Origin: CAYVSF01 sp046482855
GTDB taxonomy: Bacteria; Bacteroidota; Bacteroidia; Bacteroidales; UBA12077
Assembly (NCBI GenBank): GCA_046482855.1
Contig: JAWOEH010000115.1
Coordinates: forward strand, 1-9,962
DNA length: 9,962 bases
Direction of reading: 5' to 3'
Each line of letters opens with the position of its first letter. The stretch's first letter is position 1. A program made the translations under genes and the position numbers. This document shows positions 7,410 to 9,962 of this stretch, in pieces. A model generated the notes under the pieces. It did not search any database, had not been told where the DNA came from, and worked only from the letters and a program-made list of their open reading frames with translations.

Positions 7410-7437
7410 AAAAAAACAGTGATACTTCTTCCACTGT
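7410..7437 (-). terminator. Probable intrinsic terminator downstream of phrB
   Basis: On the - strand: ACAGTG (7437-7432), a 10-nt loop, CACTGT (7421-7416), then six T (7415-7410). It starts 29 bp past the phrB stop. The 6-bp stem and long loop suggest partial termination, which would reduce but not abolish readthrough into the SDR gene. Confidence 0.5.
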
Positions 7438-7465
7438 AATACTACAAACAAACATGCGGATAGTT

Positions 7466-8767
7466 TTACTGCAAAGCTTTTTTATAAACAGATAATGCTC
7501 GTAGGCGAGCTTCTTTGTGATTCACCATGGGTTGCGAATACTTATCGGTTTCTAGCTCCGGCACCCAGCGTTTGATGTAGGTATACTCCGGGTCAAACTT
7601 TTTCTGTTGCGATTCAGGATTGAATATGCGAAAATAGGGTGCGGCGTCACATCCTGACCCTGCCGCCCATTGCCAGCCTCCATTATTGGAGGCCAACTCA
7701 TAATCGAGGAGCTTTTGCGCAAAATAGGCCTCTCCCCAGCGCCAATCAATAAGTAAGTCCTTCACCAAAAAGCTGGCCACCACCATACGCACCCTGTTGT
7801 GCATAAAGCCTGTGCTGTTCAATTGACGCATACCTGCATCAACCATCGGAAAGCCGGTATTCCCCTTGCACCATTTTTCAAATTCCTGCTCCTCATTTCG
7901 CCAGTTAATGCGATCGTATTTGCTTTTAAAGGATTGGGTAACCACATTGGGATAATGCCAGAGTATCATCATATAAAACTCGCGCCAAATTAACTCATTC
8001 ATAAAGGTCTCGCTATACTTTAAGGCCCTTTTCATGACCTCCCTGATGCTTCTTGTTCCAAAACGTAAATGCACACCCAGGCGTGAAGTGTTGTGCTGGG
8101 GAAGATTTCGTGTTTCCTGATAGTGCAAAAGAAAATCCGCATCGAATACAGGCTCGGGAACCTGCAACGAGCTACGAATGAATCCCAACTGTTTCAAGGA
8201 GGGCATGGACTGTTTCGGTGCAGGCTTCAGCCGCTGTATCAACAGATCTCCATCGGAAAGATAGGGATTAAGCAGTGCTTCCTGAAAACCCGATTTCCAT
8301 TTTTTCATGTAGGGCGTGTACACCGTGTAAGGTTTCCCATCGTCTTTCAGCACTTCATGGGGCCCAAGGACTACCTGATCTTTATACAAAAGAAAGGACT
8401 TCCCCTTAGCCGTTAACATTTTGTTAATTTTTGCGTCTCGCTGCAGTGCATAGGGTTCGTAGTCGGTATTGGCAAAGATCGCCTGCGCCTTTTGCGCCTC
8501 CATAAAGGCAGGAATTTCTTCTTCGGGTTTTCCGTGCAGCACAAAAAGGGTAGCACCTAAATGTTCCAGTTGATCTTTCAGCAACAAAAGCGTATCATAG
8601 ATAAACGTGACACGTGCATCATCACGGTCTTGTAAATCGGAAAGTATGGCCGTATCAAACACAAATAGGAAAATCACCTGTTTGCTTTGCTCAAGCGCCT
8701 GTAGAATAGCATGATTATCGTGGAGGCGCAAATCACGCCGAAACCATACCACTGAAGTTGTAAACAT
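7466..8767 (-). CDS. phrB: Class I CPD photolyase (deoxyribodipyrimidine photo-lyase)
   Basis: Flavoenzyme that uses blue/near-UV light to split cyclobutane pyrimidine dimers. At 433 residues it is slightly shorter than E. coli PhrB. The N-terminal antenna domain begins VVWFRRDLRLHDNHAI (6-21). The C-terminal FAD domain carries NELIWREFY (257-265; Glu258 and Trp261 equal E. coli Glu274/Trp277 at the lesion), MHNRVRM (322-328), DWRWGE (341-346) and NNGGWQW (361-367). The electron-transfer Trp triad is complete: W289, W342, W365 (E. coli W306, W359, W382). Asn361, the flavin N5 neighbour, is the photolyase-type residue rather than the Asp/Cys of many cryptochromes, so true repair activity is predicted. 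The antenna cofactor cannot be assigned. The ATG at 8767 lies just before the conserved start and 6 bp after the stop of DUF1295, so the two genes are almost certainly one transcript. A hairpin terminator follows. Confidence 0.98.
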   Translation of the reverse strand: MFTTSVVWFRRDLRLHDNHAILQALEQSKQVIFLFVFDTAILSDLQDRDDARVTFIYDTLLLLKDQLEHLGATLFVLHGKPEEEIPAFMEAQKAQAIFANTDYEPYALQRDAKINKMLTAKGKSFLLYKDQVVLGPHEVLKDDGKPYTVYTPYMKKWKSGFQEALLNPYLSDGDLLIQRLKPAPKQSMPSLKQLGFIRSSLQVPEPVFDADFLLHYQETRNLPQHNTSRLGVHLRFGTRSIREVMKRALKYSETFMNELIWREFYMMILWHYPNVVTQSFKSKYDRINWRNEEQEFEKWCKGNTGFPMVDAGMRQLNSTGFMHNRVRMVVASFLVKDLLIDWRWGEAYFAQKLLDYELASNNGGWQWAAGSGCDAAPYFRIFNPESQQKKFDPEYTYIKRWVPELETDKYSQPMVNHKEARLRALSVYKKALQ

Positions 8768-8773
8768 GTTGAG

Positions 8774-9556
8774 TTACTTTTGGGATTTGGGAAACCAGGG
8801 TATAAAAGCAGATGTACGCTTAGCATACGCTTCGTATCCTTCGCGCATACGCATGCTTTTTTCCAATAATTTCACGCCACTCACCTTCAATAATAGCAGG
8901 GTCATAATTACGCTGCTAATAATGGGCCAATACCAACCGGCACCAACCGAGAATAGCGCGAAGCCCCACCATATGGCAGCATCACCAAAGTAGTTGGGGT
9001 GGCGTGTATACTTCCATACTCCCTTGGTGTAGAGTTTTCCTCTGTTTTCCGGATGGCGCTTAAAACGGGCAAGTTGCAAATCGCCAACAGCTTCAAAGAA
9101 AAAGCCGATACTCCATAGCACAACTCCGGCAATATCAAAAACAGTAAGCGTTCCTTCATACCCCATCATGGAAGCCAACAAAGGCGCTGAGATAATCCAC
9201 ATCAGAATGCCTTGCAGTAAAAAAACCTGAAAGTAACTAAACCACCAATACCGATGTGGCCCATATTTTTGGCGAAACTGCTGATAGCGATAATCTTCAG
9301 GCTTGCCCATATTCCGATAAGCCAGATACAACGACAAGCGAATTCCCCAGAGAGAGACCAAAAGAAGCACCAACAATTTCCGGTCGAGGAAGCCATCGGC
9401 CGAGAAATAGTAGTAGATGCTCACCATTACAAACCCGAAACCCCAAAAGATATCAACAATGCTTACGTTACGCAGCGGGATACTAATGAGCCAAAGCAGG
9501 GTCATCAATCCCAGGATAAGCAGTAGCCCTTGTAGAAACAACGTCAGAAAAGCCAT
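8774..9556 (-). CDS. DUF1295 integral membrane protein (steroid 5-alpha-reductase/ICMT-like fold)
   Basis: Inner-membrane protein of 260 residues from the ATG at 9556. Hydrophobic segments are seen at about 3-27, 33-52, 60-80, 106-130, 137-158, 192-206 and 208-228. The C-terminal part has the family hallmark KYTRHPNYFGDAAIWWG (182-198), then LLLKVSGVKLLEK (221-233) and YEAYAKRTSAFIPW (241-254). This resembles the cofactor-binding C-terminus of steroid 5-alpha-reductases and isoprenylcysteine methyltransferases, suggesting a reductase or methyltransferase acting on a lipid; the actual reaction is unknown. A GTG at 9583 would add nine polar residues; I prefer the ATG because the first membrane segment begins there. 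It is the first gene of the transcript leading into phrB (6-bp gap) and is divergent from the MerR gene, whose regulatory gap it shares. Related genes are, from memory, frequent near cyclopropane-fatty-acid and photolyase genes, which hints at membrane lipid remodelling under light. Confidence 0.92.
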   Translation of the reverse strand: MAFLTLFLQGLLLILGLMTLLWLISIPLRNVSIVDIFWGFGFVMVSIYYYFSADGFLDRKLLVLLLVSLWGIRLSLYLAYRNMGKPEDYRYQQFRQKYGPHRYWWFSYFQVFLLQGILMWIISAPLLASMMGYEGTLTVFDIAGVVLWSIGFFFEAVGDLQLARFKRHPENRGKLYTKGVWKYTRHPNYFGDAAIWWGFALFSVGAGWYWPIISSVIMTLLLLKVSGVKLLEKSMRMREGYEAYAKRTSAFIPWFPKSQK

Positions 9557-9628
9557 AGATTTATGTGTTAAATTTTCTACCACCTAAACAAATGCCAAAA
9601 AAGTTTGTTCAGGTTTTATTAAGCGATA

Positions 9629-9662
9629 ATTACACAAATTTTTATATTTGCACATTACACAA
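9629..9662 (+). repeat. 9-bp direct repeat ATTACACAA in the MerR/DUF1295 divergent gap
   Basis: Exact copies lie at 9629-9637 and 9654-9662, 25 bp apart, on either side of the -7 box at 9643-9650. A third partial copy, ATTACGAA, abuts at 9662-9669. CAAAT/ATTTG (9635-9639/9646-9650) also forms a short inverted repeat over the promoter. This arrangement is what an autoregulated MerR operator might look like; CarH/LitR-type operators are described as TACA-containing repeats, and both copies contain TACA. Confidence 0.5.
9643..9650 (+). promoter_or_regulatory. Bacteroidota -7 promoter element for the MerR gene
   Basis: TATATTTG followed by C matches TAnnTTTGY in full, 25 bp before the ATG at 9676, placing the predicted start of transcription inside the second ATTACACAA copy. 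No clear -33 TTG occurs at the normal distance, as is common for activator-dependent or MerR-controlled promoters. Confidence 0.55.
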
Positions 9663-9675
9663 TTACGAACTCAGC

Positions 9676-9962
9676 ATGGCTAAGTACTCGATTAAGGAAC
9701 TTGAAAATCTCTCAGGCATAAAAGCCCATACGTTGCGTATTTGGGAGAAGCGGTACGGCATCATAAAACCCCATCGTACGGAAACCAATATTCGCTACTA
9801 TGGCGACAAGGATCTGAAACATCTATTAAACATCACCATACTGAATCGACATGGGATGAAGATTTCGGAAATTGCCACCCTTTCGCGCGAGGAACTTGGG
9901 GAAAAGGTGATGAACATCGCCCATGAATCCAGCAGTGTTGAGAGCCAAATTGAGAACCTGAT
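9676..9962 (+). CDS. MerR-family transcriptional regulator, 3' end missing (possible LitR/CarH-type)
   Basis: The first 95 residues of a MerR-type DNA-binding protein; the gene runs off the window. The winged helix-turn-helix is clear: YSIKELENLSGIKAHTLRIW (4-23) is the HTH, EKRYGIIKPHRTETNIRYY (24-42) gives the wing with the invariant N-x-RYY, and DKDLKHLLNITILNRHGMKI (44-63) is the following helix pair. A helical region (64-95) leads toward the effector domain, which is outside the window. The KAHTLRIWEKRYG and TETNIRYY forms resemble MerR proteins that carry a C-terminal cobalamin-binding domain (CarH/LitR light sensors) and sit by photolyase or carotenoid genes in Bacteroidota, but the B12 motif itself cannot be seen here. 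The ATG at 9676 begins the conserved domain; no ribosome site is visible. It is divergent from DUF1295-phrB, the usual arrangement for a regulator and its target. Confidence 0.93.
   Translation, partial: MAKYSIKELENLSGIKAHTLRIWEKRYGIIKPHRTETNIRYYGDKDLKHLLNITILNRHGMKISEIATLSREELGEKVMNIAHESSSVESQIENL

Noticed and set aside
7371..7451. Upstream in-frame start adding 27 residues to the SDR protein
   Set aside because: It would place residues before the first Rossmann strand and would run across the phrB terminator hairpin.
8413..8432. Hairpin TTAACA/TGTTAA followed by five T on the + strand
   Set aside because: It lies inside the phrB coding region, with no + strand gene upstream to terminate; explained by Lys/Asn/Leu codons on the - strand.
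9741..9926. 61-residue frame overlapping the MerR gene
   Set aside because: It lies in another frame of the conserved MerR DNA-binding domain and has no features of its own.
1..9962. Mobile elements, CRISPR arrays, tRNA or rRNA genes, riboswitches
   Set aside because: No transposase, integrase, terminal inverted repeats, regularly spaced repeats or recognisable structured RNA was seen; all gaps are under 200 bp.

Overview
The window reads as chromosomal DNA of a member of the Bacteroidota. Four intergenic sites match the Bacteroidota -7 element TAnnTTTG, Shine-Dalgarno sites are nearly absent, and the proteins (a PPK1, an FKBP-type lipoprotein, a standalone MnmD, a MerR of the type often linked to cobalamin photoreceptors) fit that phylum. 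A marine or sediment Bacteroidia lineage is only a guess. Coding density is high, every gap is below 200 bp, and I see no mobile element, CRISPR array, tRNA or rRNA.

Layout. Bases 2-3699 (+ strand) hold the 3' part of a PPP-type metallophosphoesterase, a complete polyphosphate kinase (ppk1) and an acyl-ACP thioesterase. The thioesterase faces an FKBP-type peptidyl-prolyl isomerase lipoprotein across a strong bidirectional terminator (3700-3731). Upstream of the FKBP gene on the same (-) strand is mnmD, a tRNA wobble-uridine methyltransferase. It is divergent from dinB (translesion DNA polymerase IV, + strand); each of the two has a candidate promoter in the shared 192-bp gap. The 3' end of dinB overlaps by 17 bp the 3' end of a convergent TIGR01777-type SDR gene. 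Continuing on the (-) strand are a class I CPD photolyase (phrB) and, 6 bp upstream of it, a DUF1295 integral membrane protein. A MerR-family regulator, cut by the window end, is divergent from DUF1295 across a 119-bp AT-rich gap carrying a 9-bp direct repeat.

Working together. The right third (SDR, phrB, DUF1295, divergent MerR) looks like a light-response locus of the LitR/CarH kind. In this model a MerR regulator, possibly with a cobalamin light sensor beyond the window, controls DNA photorepair plus lipid/membrane-linked enzymes. dinB lies next to this block, so two DNA-damage genes (bypass and photoreversal) are close together. The left part is housekeeping: phosphate/polyphosphate metabolism, fatty acid release, envelope protein folding and tRNA modification.

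Several starts are set here downstream of the longest open frame (thioesterase 2962, mnmD 5194, dinB 5387, SDR 7370, DUF1295 9556), using conserved N-termini and, for mnmD and dinB, promoter position.
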